Source: Nitrospira sp.
GTDB lineage: Bacteria > Nitrospirota > Nitrospiria > Nitrospirales > Nitrospiraceae
NCBI GenBank assembly: GCA_016873525.1
Contig: VGXD01000075.1
Coordinates: 1 to 8,623, forward strand
Direction of reading: 5' to 3'
DNA length: 8,623 nucleotides
In this document: positions 1 through 6,085 of the stretch, in pieces
Layout: each line of letters opens with the position of its first letter
Numbering within the stretch: position 1 is the stretch's first letter
Made by a program: the position numbers and the translations under genes
The notes under the pieces: generated by a model
Seen by the model: the letters and a program-made list of their open reading frames with translations, nothing else
What the model was told of the DNA's origin: nothing
Databases searched by the model: none

Positions 1-1260
1 AATCAGGTCGCGCATGGCGTTCTCGACACGGGTCTGCGGGTCGAAGTCCAGAATGCCTTCGCTGGTGACTTCCTCCAATTGCGCCCGGATGGAGGCCAGG
101 GGCTCGCGGATTTCCGTCGCCAAAAAGGCGCTGAACTCGCCGATGGCGGCCTGGCGCTCCTGTTTTCTGATCAGGGGCTCCGGCGCGGGCAGGCCGGTCG
201 GTTCGGCGGCGGCCTCGCCGGGGAGGCCGGATTCGGCGGGAACGGCCTGAGAGACGAGCGGTTCTTGGAGGAGTTCCACCAACTTGACGATCAAGGGCTC
301 CAGCACGCGCGCGTCCGGGAGGCCGTACTGGGTCGGCGTCCGGGAGGCCAGCGAAACCGTTCCGCCCACCTGGCCTCGAACGAAGAAAGGCACGACGAGG
401 GAGGACCGGAAGCGGTCCTTATAGAGGTGCTTGTGGTCCTGGAAGCGGCCTTGCGTCGAGGCCAGGTCGTTGTCGATGCGCGGCTTTCGGTGCCGGACCG
501 CCCAACCGGAGGCCGAGGCGTCCAGGCCGAGGCGCTGGCCCGGCTTCAGGTCTTTTCTCGGCTCGCCTTTCTGCTCGCCGGCCTGGCCGAGGACTTCGAC
601 GGCGCCGGCGATCGGATCGTAGGAGGTGACCCAGGCACGGTCGAAGGGAATGGTCTGCGCCGTCTCGTTCAGCAGGGCTTCGATCCGCTCTTGCAATTCC
701 GGCGTGACGATCGACGGGGAGGGCGCCAGCGCCACCGCAGCGGCCGGCGCCTGGGCCGGGGCCGGTTCCGGCGCCACCATCGGGGGGCAGAGGAGCAGCG
801 TGCCGTCGAACAAGCCCGCCCGGTCCAGCGCGCCGGTAATCTCGTCGCCGGCGCCCTCGACCAGGCTCTTTTCTTTCTTGGAAAAGGTCGCGCTCTCTTT
901 GCGGCCGATGACCAGGATGCCGTAGGTCTTCTGCTTGTGTCTCAGCGGGAGGGCCAGCAGCGACTTGGCGGCCGGCGTGATCATGCGCAGGCGCATCGCC
1001 CGGTGCGAGTCTTCGTCGTCCCGTGAGGCCGGGGCGGCCAGCAGCGCGGCTTCCTGTCCGGAGAGGGTTCGCAAAATGGTCTGGACTTCGCGGGGCGAAA
1101 AACCACGGGCTCCCTGCGGCGTCAAAGGGCCGCCGGCCCGCTCGTAAATCCCCACCAGCGCGGCTTCCACGCCCAGCTCGTTGAGGGCGGTCGTCAGCGT
1201 GCGTTGCAGGGTCGTCTGTTTGTCGCTGCGGAGCGGCTCGGCGGCGCCGGCGTGTCCCAT
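1..1260 (-). CDS. Tandem GAF-domain signalling protein with degenerate histidine-kinase H-box (3' end missing)
   Basis: An open frame begins at ATG 1260 and runs without a stop to base 1, giving 420 codons of a longer protein. Residues about 12-155 and 185-327 each read as a GAF ligand-sensing domain (for example LLALPLRHKQKTYGILVIGR in the first and SSLVVPFFVRGQVGGTVSLA in the second). A Pro/Ala-rich linker separates them. After another Pro/Glu-rich linker, residues about 365-400 read RQAAIGEFSAFLATEIREPL, which follows the DHp helix of histidine kinases (usual core AHEIxNPL). However, Thr382 stands where the phosphorylated His should be. No transmembrane segment is seen, so the protein is probably cytoplasmic. 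The start is supported by AGGAG at 1268-1272 with a 7-base spacer, and a promoter lies just upstream. A catalytic or output domain may lie beyond the window edge. The GAF assignment is firm. Kinase activity is doubtful, and the ligand is unknown. Confidence 0.88.
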   Translation of the reverse strand, partial: MGHAGAAEPLRSDKQTTLQRTLTTALNELGVEAALVGIYERAGGPLTPQGARGFSPREVQTILRTLSGQEAALLAAPASRDDEDSHRAMRLRMITPAAKSLLALPLRHKQKTYGILVIGRKESATFSKKEKSLVEGAGDEITGALDRAGLFDGTLLLCPPMVAPEPAPAQAPAAAVALAPSPSIVTPELQERIEALLNETAQTIPFDRAWVTSYDPIAGAVEVLGQAGEQKGEPRKDLKPGQRLGLDASASGWAVRHRKPRIDNDLASTQGRFQDHKHLYKDRFRSSLVVPFFVRGQVGGTVSLASRTPTQYGLPDARVLEPLIVKLVELLQEPLVSQAVPAESGLPGEAAAEPTGLPAPEPLIRKQERQAAIGEFSAFLATEIREPLASIRAQLEEVTSEGILDFDPQTRVENAMRDLI

Positions 1261-1326
1261 GCAAGGTCTCCTAATCTCTCCGGCGTTGCCGCCTGTGTTC
1301 GGCGAGGGTTCTTCCGACGGAGCCGC

Positions 1327-1355
1327 ATTCTAGCAACGCCGCCGGGGCATTTCAA
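1327..1355 (-). promoter_or_regulatory. Sigma-70-type promoter of the GAF gene
   Basis: Read on the minus strand, TTGAAA (1350-1355) and TAGAAT (1327-1332) are separated by exactly 17 bases. Each hexamer matches its consensus at 5 of 6 positions. Transcription would start near 1320 and give a leader of about 60 nt before the ATG at 1260. The -35 box begins immediately after the stop codon of the YvlD-like gene, so the GAF gene can be expressed independently of the upstream three-gene unit. No terminator is visible between them, so read-through is also possible. Confidence 0.7.
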
Positions 1356-1356
1356 T

Positions 1357-1752
1357 TTAATTGACGATGCGAGGCGGCTTGGAGCGGCGCACGACCATTT
1401 CGACGCGGCCCTGTTCGGAGACCCAGAGGGTCAGGATCGTGCTGGTCACGCTGATGATCACCGCGCCCCAGACCGAGGGCCAGAACCCTTCCACGATGAA
1501 GCCCTTCACAAGGAAGGCCGCCAAGTGCAGGAGGAGCGCGTTGATGATGACCATGAAGAGGCCCAGGGACACAATGATGAAGGGCAAGGAGAACAGGTAG
1601 AGGATGGGGCGGACCAGGGCGTTGAGGAAGGCCAGCACGATGACGGCGGCCACTCCGGCGGAGACGCTCTCGATCCTGATGCCGGGCACGATCTGGGCGG
1701 CCAGGAAGACGGCAACGCCGGTGACGCTGAACCGGATGAGGAGCCCGCGCAT
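1357..1752 (-). CDS. YvlD / PF04020 family four-helix membrane protein
   Basis: This 131-residue hydrophobic protein has four predicted membrane segments, at about residues 4-22, 30-50, 54-78 and 88-110. It also has the family's typical central stretch, AFLNALVRPILYLFSLPF. This matches the PF04020 family (YvlD-like, also listed as mycobacterial four-TM phage holin superfamily IV). Despite the name, most members are chromosomal membrane proteins of unknown function, and nothing here suggests a phage. The C-terminal tail is basic (VVRRSKPPRIVN). The ATG at 1752 shares its A with the TGA of the preceding DUF5666-like gene (TGATG), and GGAG precedes it by about 8 bases, so translation is probably coupled. 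A TTG one codon earlier could also be read as a start but lies inside the overlap. Family assignment is confident; function is not known. Confidence 0.88.
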   Translation of the reverse strand: MRGLLIRFSVTGVAVFLAAQIVPGIRIESVSAGVAAVIVLAFLNALVRPILYLFSLPFIIVSLGLFMVIINALLLHLAAFLVKGFIVEGFWPSVWGAVIISVTSTILTLWVSEQGRVEMVVRRSKPPRIVN

Positions 1753-2084
1753 CAATTCGCTCCCGGTTTGGGGGGGACGGAGGAGAAGCGCAGCTCGCCG
1801 GCTGTGAACCCGGCGGCGTCTTTGGTGACTTCCGCCACCACCCGGTGTCCGACCTGAAGGGCGTCGCGTGTGCTGGCTTCCTTGGTGGTGCGGTACTTGG
1901 TCTGGGCCGTGGTCTGGATCGTCACGGTTTTGCCGTCCTGGGTTTGGACGACGACGTGGTCGGCCGCGATTTCCGTCACGGTGCCCAGGACGTGGGCGCC
2001 GCTTCCATGGGCCCAGAGCGTCATGGGCAGGCCGGCGGAGAAGAGGGCCAACAGCAGAAACAACCGGGCAGTCATTCGTCGCAT
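1752..2084 (-). CDS. Small exported DUF5666-like beta-barrel protein
   Basis: This 110-residue protein has a clear signal peptide: a basic MRRMTAR start, a hydrophobic core LFLLLALFSAG, and likely cleavage after LWA near residue 24. The mature part, about 85 residues, is a beta-rich domain (VLGTVTEIAADHVVVQTQDG then KTVTIQTTAQTKY) that fits the DUF5666 type of small OB-like exported domain. DUF5666 has no established biochemical role, though such domains are often found in periplasmic proteins. The frame opens upstream at an ATG at 2117 that overlaps the cytochrome stop, but that ATG has no Shine-Dalgarno. AAGGAG at 2091-2096 lies 6 bases before the ATG at 2084 and 3 before the one at 2087, so I chose 2084. 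Its position between a cytochrome c and a membrane protein suggests an envelope role. The DUF5666 name is from pattern memory. Confidence 0.8.
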   Translation of the reverse strand: MRRMTARLFLLLALFSAGLPMTLWAHGSGAHVLGTVTEIAADHVVVQTQDGKTVTIQTTAQTKYRTTKEASTRDALQVGHRVVAEVTKDAAGFTAGELRFSSVPPKPGAN

Positions 2085-2090
2085 CATCGG

Positions 2091-2096
2091 CTCCTT
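2091..2096 (-). promoter_or_regulatory. Ribosome binding site that sets the DUF5666-like start
   Basis: AAGGAG is read on the minus strand, 6 bases before ATG 2084. It favours the shorter protein with a proper signal peptide over the longer frame from 2117, which would place ten polar residues before it. Confidence 0.7.
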
Positions 2097-2116
2097 ATGA
2101 GATGAGGGGGTGCGCA

Positions 2117-2734
2117 TCAGTGTTGGTGCAGCGGGGGAGTCACGTCCTCGCCGCGCAAGAACCGTTCGAAGGCGGCTTCTTCCTCCCGTTCCCGTTCTGT
2201 CTTCGGATTATACCGTTTCATGGCGTCCAATTCGTCCGGCGTGAGCTGGGGCAGGTGGCGGATGAACCGCACCAGCTTCCAACTGTCCTTGTCGTCTTCC
2301 GGCTTGCCTTGGCCCCAGGCCGGCATGCCGGTGAAGCGGATGCCGTTATGGATGACAAAGAACAGCTCGCCGTCGGAGAGGGATTGGGTGTCGGGCAAAC
2401 GCAGGTCCGGCGCCTTGGGATAGACGTTGCGGCCGATGGGGGTCCGGCCGCTGCCGTCGTTGGCGTGGCAAGTGGCGCAATGGTCGGCGAAGTGATGCAA
2501 GGCTTCGGCGAGGACGTCCGGACCGGCCGGGACCGGGTTGGGCGCGTTCCGTTGCGCGTAGGGAATCGCCAGGCGGCGGACTTGCCTGGCCAGCAGCACT
2601 TCCAAGCGGCCTGGCTCGGCCTTGGCGCTGAAGCCGGTGCTGAACATCCGGTACCCGACCCATCCGCCGGCCCCCCCTGCGGCCAGCGCAAGAAGGGCCA
2701 GGAGGCCGATAACAATTTTGGTTCTTGCGGTCAG
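2117..2734 (-). CDS. Membrane-anchored class I cytochrome c
   Basis: This is a mono-haem c-type cytochrome for electron transfer at the periplasmic face. Haem attachment is CATCH (residues 86-90 on the numbering used here). The distal Met ligand is in FTGMPAWG (Met137). The intervening stretch (GSGRTPIGRNVYPKAPDLR) and the following helix are typical of class I domains. An N-terminal anchor, KIVIGLLALLALAAGG, precedes it. The C-terminus is a charged extension ending PPLHQH. Translated as written, the only in-frame ATG (2647) falls after the anchor and would give an unexported, non-functional protein. I therefore place the start at CTG 2734, with AGG in a purine-rich stretch 6 bases upstream. 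An out-of-frame ATG at 2751 (MKAGAP then stop) suggests a one-base indel in a C run as the alternative. It is the first gene of a three-gene unit, followed by DUF5666-like and YvlD-like genes. Partner oxidase or reductase is unknown. Confidence 0.82.
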   Translation of the reverse strand: MTARTKIVIGLLALLALAAGGAGGWVGYRMFSTGFSAKAEPGRLEVLLARQVRRLAIPYAQRNAPNPVPAGPDVLAEALHHFADHCATCHANDGSGRTPIGRNVYPKAPDLRLPDTQSLSDGELFFVIHNGIRFTGMPAWGQGKPEDDKDSWKLVRFIRHLPQLTPDELDAMKRYNPKTEREREEEAAFERFLRGEDVTPPLHQH

Positions 2735-2767
2735 GGCGCACCTGCTTTCATCGGAAGCCGTCCCGTC

Positions 2768-2796
2768 AGTATACAGACTTCGCGGAGCGCAGCCAA
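2768..2796 (-). promoter_or_regulatory. Sigma-70-type promoter of the cytochrome c unit
   Basis: On the minus strand, TTGGCT (2791-2796) and TATACT (2768-2773) are separated by exactly 17 bases. The -10 box matches consensus at 5 of 6 positions; the -35 is weaker. The predicted transcription start near 2761 gives a leader of only about 27 nt to the CTG at 2734, or about 10 nt to the ATG at 2751. The position, just upstream of the cytochrome gene and in a divergent intergenic region, supports the call. Confidence 0.6.
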
Positions 2797-2816
2797 GGCT
2801 CAGCGAGGGCCGGGGC

Positions 2817-2840
2817 CGCAGGGGGGCTCTCCTCCCTGCG
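2817..2840. other. GC-rich hairpin in the divergent intergenic region
   Basis: CGCAGGGGGG (2817-2826) can pair with CCTCCCTGCG (2831-2840) around a CTCT loop. This is a 10-bp stem with one G-U (plus-strand RNA) or A-C (minus-strand RNA) position. It lies upstream of the -35 box of the cytochrome promoter and in the region before the plus-strand gene. No T-run follows on either strand, so it is not a standard terminator. The rest of 2735-2975, a 241-base divergent intergenic region, shows the promoters listed here and nothing else I recognise. Confidence 0.45.
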
Positions 2841-2872
2841 ACCGGGTCGAGCGGCCCAGGCTCGATTCCAAT

Positions 2873-2901
2873 TTGACTTGTGAGTAAGTTTCCTCCATGC
2901 T
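2873..2901 (+). promoter_or_regulatory. Weak candidate promoter of the unknown plus-strand gene
   Basis: TTGACT (2873-2878, 5 of 6 to consensus) is followed after 17 bases by CATGCT (2896-2901), which matches the -10 consensus at only 3 of 6 positions. It is the best pair I can see upstream of the gene at 2976. It would give a leader of roughly 70 nt. The weak -10 box means it may need an activator, or may not be the real promoter. Confidence 0.3.
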
Positions 2902-2964
2902 TTCCGGCCAGATTCTCGGCGGCTGGCGCGCGCAGATGTCGTTGGTCCGGATGCCGCTACGCTC

Positions 2965-2970
2965 AGGAGG
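2965..2970 (+). promoter_or_regulatory. Ribosome binding site that sets the 2976 start
   Basis: A perfect AGGAGG lies 5 bases before ATG 2976. It decides the start in favour of 2976. A GTG at 2880 would add 32 residues rich in Arg, Cys and Pro that look like translated non-coding sequence. Confidence 0.85.
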
Positions 2971-2975
2971 CGTCG

Positions 2976-4151
2976 ATGTCTCGTTTCGATCGGGCGCTGG
3001 AGATGCTGCAAGCGTCGTTGCGGGTGATGTTTCATTCCGTCGGTCTTCCGAGGTTTGAAGAAATCGAGCCGATCATCCAGACGGTCGCCAGCAGCGATCT
3101 GCCGGCCGATCTGTGGGCCCAAATGGGGCTGCTCTGCGCCGGCTATTCCAAGATCAAGTTTCAGGGCGGGACGCTGGCGGACTCGGCCGCCTGGGAAATC
3201 ACCAAGTTCTGGTCGCGCATACGGTCGCGGCCGGCTCGGACATGGCCCGCTCTCTTCGAGGGCCGCCGTGTGCACATCGGGAAGTGGCTGCACCTGTGCC
3301 GTCAGGCGGCCGAGGAGACGGAGGACTGCCTGAATGCTCGCGGCATCCGCACGATCGTGGACGTCGGTCCCTGGGGAGGGTTCAACTTCGTCGTCACCTC
3401 CGATGGGTACACGCGAATGCCCTTTGCCAGGTTGACGCTCGCCGCCGGCAGCGCGCCGACTACGCCCTTGCACGAGCAGGGCGGTCCCTTCTTTGAAGAG
3501 TTCATGCCCCGCTATTGCCGGCTGTTGGCGGCCGAAGGGCTGGTCATTCCCGACGAATGGCAGTACCGAAATCCGAGAAGGGATGCGGCCGGCCGCCTCG
3601 TCGAACTCTCCCGCACCTACTATTTCCCCACCCATACTTACGACCGCCGTGCCTTTGTGAAGGTCCGCTTTTCAAGGGAGTTCGAGACCTATGAAGAGGT
3701 CCTCCTGCGGGATTTGCTGGAGGGATTGGCCCGGCTGTACCACACCACCGACTGGGACGCCTATAAAGCGGACACGCCGGACGTGGACGTGCGGTTCGAC
3801 ATCCAGGATTTCATCTCCCTGAGCCACGTGTTGGAAGGGGTCTACAACCGCACGGCGAAGGAGGAGGCGCTCCTGCGGGAGTTCAAAGAAGCTTTTCGCG
3901 GGGCGATACGCCAACGCCCGGTGCTCTACGGCTGCTTGGATCGTCTCGTGGCGTCCAAGTGGATTGAAAACGTGTCCTGGACGGTCGCGCAGACCGTTCT
4001 TGGAATCAAGCGGTATGAGCGCTCCTTCAGCTTCAGCCGGGAGATCATCACGACGCCGCTCCCGGCGCGGCTCATGATCCCCGTGTATCGCCACCTGACG
4101 GCCTACCATGAAATGATCGGCTCGTGGCGTCCGCCTGGTCCTGCCGGGTAG
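2976..4151 (+). CDS. Uncharacterised 391-residue soluble protein
   Basis: I do not recognise this protein. It starts MSRFDRALEMLQASLRVM after a perfect Shine-Dalgarno. There is no signal peptide or convincing membrane segment, so it is probably cytoplasmic. The N-terminal third looks helical and contains two Trp-rich patches (LWAQMGLL, AWEITKFWSRI). The middle (GIRTIVDVGPWGGFNFVV, near residues 120-140) looks like a beta strand-turn-strand. A charged region follows, with RTYYFPTHTYDRRAFVKVRF. The C-terminal third is again helical and ends with ITTPLPARLMIPVYRHL. DVGPWGGF superficially resembles a nucleotide-binding glycine loop, but no complete methyltransferase or P-loop pattern follows. Codon use and GC look like its neighbours, so there is no sign of recent transfer. 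It stands alone on the plus strand, divergent from the cytochrome unit and tail-to-tail with the methyltransferase (47 bases between), so context gives little functional hint. Confidence 0.8.
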   Translation: MSRFDRALEMLQASLRVMFHSVGLPRFEEIEPIIQTVASSDLPADLWAQMGLLCAGYSKIKFQGGTLADSAAWEITKFWSRIRSRPARTWPALFEGRRVHIGKWLHLCRQAAEETEDCLNARGIRTIVDVGPWGGFNFVVTSDGYTRMPFARLTLAAGSAPTTPLHEQGGPFFEEFMPRYCRLLAAEGLVIPDEWQYRNPRRDAAGRLVELSRTYYFPTHTYDRRAFVKVRFSREFETYEEVLLRDLLEGLARLYHTTDWDAYKADTPDVDVRFDIQDFISLSHVLEGVYNRTAKEEALLREFKEAFRGAIRQRPVLYGCLDRLVASKWIENVSWTVAQTVLGIKRYERSFSFSREIITTPLPARLMIPVYRHLTAYHEMIGSWRPPGPAG

Positions 4152-4198
4152 CGCCCGCCGAGATTCCGGCGCGAGGAGCGCGGGTTCGCGGGGATCGC

Positions 4199-5170
4199 CT
4201 AAACCTTCGTTGCCTCCAGGAGTCCGATGCCGGCCGTAATGGGTCGCCGGCGAAGGCGGCCGAACCCCAGCCTACGCAGCCATCCTTCGACTGCCCGCCA
4301 CGCATAGGACCGGCCGGACGCGGTGAACTTGTACATGACCAGTGAAAACAGGGCCGCCTCGGCGGGCTTGGTCAGGGTCCCGTCCAGGAAAAACTCCACG
4401 ACAAAGAGCTTGCCGCTTGGCCGAAGCGCGGCGTGGATGCGCTCCAAGAGGGTCCGGTTTTCCCGCTCGTTGAAGTCGTGCAGGATGTTGGCCGCAACGG
4501 CCGCGTCGTACCCGGTTCCGAGGTCGATGGAGAAGAGGTCCCCGCGCCGGAGGGTCAGGCGTCGCTGAAGATGATGGCGGCGAATCAAGGCCCGCGCGGT
4601 GGAGACGTGCTGGTCGATGATCGTGCCGGTCAGGCGGGGATAGCGCTCGGCCAGTGCGATCGCATAGGATCCCGGTCCTCCGGCGACATCCAAGAATCGT
4701 CCGGCGCCTCGCGGGACGTTCATGGCTGCGACTGTCAGAGGCGCGAGGACGTGGCTGCGCTCGTGCATGGCCAGGGCGAATCGGCGGCGAAAGGCGGCGG
4801 TGGTCGTCACCGCAGCCCAGCCGCGTCGTCCGGTTTTGAGGGCCGCCGCCATGCCCGTCCAGTCCGACCAATGATGGTTCAGCAGCCAGAGCAGGTTGGT
4901 GACGGCCGTGGGACTGGCCCCATCCAGGTATTGCCGGCCCAGCGGGGTGTTTCCGTAGCGGCCCCGTCGGAGCGCAAGCAGCTCAAGTCCGACCAGGGCG
5001 TTCAAGAGCAACCGCACACCCTCCCGGTTCGCGCGGCACCGCGAAGCCACTTCCTCGGCGCTCCGCCATCCCGTTCCGATCGCGGTGAACAGCCCCAGCT
5101 CGTTGGCGATGAGCAACGCTTTGGAGCCGGCGTGGCCATTGGCCAGGGTCATCAAGTGGGCATAGGTCAT
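4199..5170 (-). CDS. Class I SAM-dependent O-methyltransferase (PF00891 type, CrtF/BchU-like fold)
   Basis: This 323-residue protein has the layout of the plant-type / CrtF / BchU O-methyltransferase family. An N-terminal helical dimerisation domain with a winged helix occupies residues about 1-85 (AEEVASRCRANREGVRLLLNAL, then RYGNTPLGRQYL). A Rossmann SAM-binding domain follows. SAM motif I is FLDVAGGPG (159-167), Asp186 in TIIDQH is the likely ribose-binding acid, and GDLF follows at 210. NILHDF (228-233) aligns with the ILHDW motif in which this family's catalytic-base His lies, so His231 is a candidate. RPSGKLFVVEFFLDG follows as in relatives. It is the last gene of the terpenoid unit, 15 bases after the cupredoxin gene. 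CruF two genes upstream makes a tertiary carotenoid hydroxyl an attractive substrate, but the family also methylates many phenolics and the C-20 of bacteriochlorophyll c. The fold is certain; the substrate is inferred. Confidence 0.88.
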   Translation of the reverse strand: MTYAHLMTLANGHAGSKALLIANELGLFTAIGTGWRSAEEVASRCRANREGVRLLLNALVGLELLALRRGRYGNTPLGRQYLDGASPTAVTNLLWLLNHHWSDWTGMAAALKTGRRGWAAVTTTAAFRRRFALAMHERSHVLAPLTVAAMNVPRGAGRFLDVAGGPGSYAIALAERYPRLTGTIIDQHVSTARALIRRHHLQRRLTLRRGDLFSIDLGTGYDAAVAANILHDFNERENRTLLERIHAALRPSGKLFVVEFFLDGTLTKPAEAALFSLVMYKFTASGRSYAWRAVEGWLRRLGFGRLRRRPITAGIGLLEATKV

Positions 5171-5185
5171 CAGGGCGGCTTCAGG

Positions 5186-6085
5186 TCAAGGCACGTCCAG
5201 GTTCAGCACCATGCCGTTCGCAAAATGCGGGGCTCGCGTGACCGGGTCGGAGAGAAAGCAGAGCACCCCGTAGCGGCCTGGCTTCAGGTCGGCCAGAAAG
5301 AATCCGTCCCGTCCCGGGTCGATGCCGACCAAGCCGCCGAGGGGGCTGCCGGCCGGATTGGCCGGCCTGCCCGGCACATAGGCGTCGAGAAAGTCCTCGG
5401 CCGAGGCCCCCGGCGTCAGGCGCACGAGAACGGCCTCGTGGGCTTGGCGCCCCTCGTTTCGCAGACGGATCGTTTGGAGGCCGGTGTGCAGCGTCCGGTC
5501 CATTGAATAGGAGAAGTCTCGCGCGGTGAGCGTGGCGTCCGCCTCAGGGGGGCTGTGGGGCGCTTCATCGGAGCGCGCCACGTGCAAGAGACGCATCATG
5601 CCCTGCACGACATGCGGACGCCCCTGGGCATCGGGAATTCCGCAGATGAGGACATAGTCACCGGGGTCCAGATGGACGATCGCCACAGCCTCCTGCCCCG
5701 GCGCCACGCTGTTCACGCCGCCATCGCGCTGCATCCAGGACGGGATCTGCGGCCGGTTGGATGTGATCGCAGCGCGGAACTCCTCGACGGTCTTGCCCTT
5801 GGGCAACTTCAAGAACTGAATCTGATGAACATCTTGCCCCTGGTTGGTCAGGCGTATGGAGCGCCATCCCTCGGCGATCCGCTCCGGCCCGGCGAAGGCA
5901 AACTCATGGGAAGTGAACGTTGCGTCCTCCGTCGGGGCCGCCCAACTCCAGCCGGACAGTAGGGCGAAGCTCCAGGCGCAGGCGAGCGATGCGATATGGA
6001 ACGCGCGCCGCAGGGCCGTGCGATCACGGGGCTCTCTCGTCGGGCCGCCGTAGAAGAAGGGGGGAACGCGTCGATGCCAAGTCAT
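5186..6085 (-). CDS. Exported protein with two tandem cupredoxin-like domains
   Basis: This 299-residue protein starts at ATG 6085, whose ATGA overlaps the cruF stop, so the two are almost certainly co-translated. A hydrophobic segment at about 29-50 (IASLACAWSFALLSGWSWAA) acts as a signal peptide or anchor after an unusually long basic N-region. Two homologous domains follow, at about 53-170 and 183-298. Both open with DAT(F/L)T, continue to IRL(T/R)N(Q/E)G and end in a (Y/G)-V-L-x-C ... PH ... GM block. Candidate metal ligands recur in each copy: His87, Cys148, His158, Met163 and His216, Cys276, His287, Met292. This is the order of a type-1 copper site, though the Cys-to-His gap (9 and 10 residues) is longer than in azurin or plastocyanin, so copper binding is not certain. 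A shared structural motif without metal is possible. The role beside a carotenoid hydratase is unknown; electron transfer or an envelope lipid function are guesses. Confidence 0.82.
   Translation of the reverse strand: MTWHRRVPPFFYGGPTREPRDRTALRRAFHIASLACAWSFALLSGWSWAAPTEDATFTSHEFAFAGPERIAEGWRSIRLTNQGQDVHQIQFLKLPKGKTVEEFRAAITSNRPQIPSWMQRDGGVNSVAPGQEAVAIVHLDPGDYVLICGIPDAQGRPHVVQGMMRLLHVARSDEAPHSPPEADATLTARDFSYSMDRTLHTGLQTIRLRNEGRQAHEAVLVRLTPGASAEDFLDAYVPGRPANPAGSPLGGLVGIDPGRDGFFLADLKPGRYGVLCFLSDPVTRAPHFANGMVLNLDVP

Noticed and set aside
79..1026. 315-residue plus-strand open frame
   Set aside because: Antisense shadow of the GAF gene, with no recognisable domain or ribosome site.
419..1264. 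281-residue minus-strand open frame, Arg/Ala/Gly-rich
   Set aside because: It is out of frame with the GAF protein, has low-complexity high-GC shadow composition and no family features; the GAF frame explains the same bases.
1357..1752. Phage holin, implying a prophage
   Set aside because: PF04020 carries a holin label but is a common chromosomal family, and no phage gene is nearby.
2880..2975. GTG start adding 32 residues to the plus-strand orphan
   Set aside because: A perfect AGGAGG lies 5 bases before ATG 2976, and the added segment looks non-coding.
2766..3635. 289-residue minus-strand open frame
   Set aside because: Antisense to the orphan gene and covers the cytochrome promoter; no motifs.
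4152..4198. Possible bidirectional terminator between the convergent genes
   Set aside because: Only a 5-bp stem (CGCCG 4156-4160 / CGGCG 4167-4171) with no T-run on either strand.
4433..5506. 357-residue plus-strand open frame
   Set aside because: Antisense to the well-supported methyltransferase and the end of the cupredoxin gene; composition is typical of a shadow.
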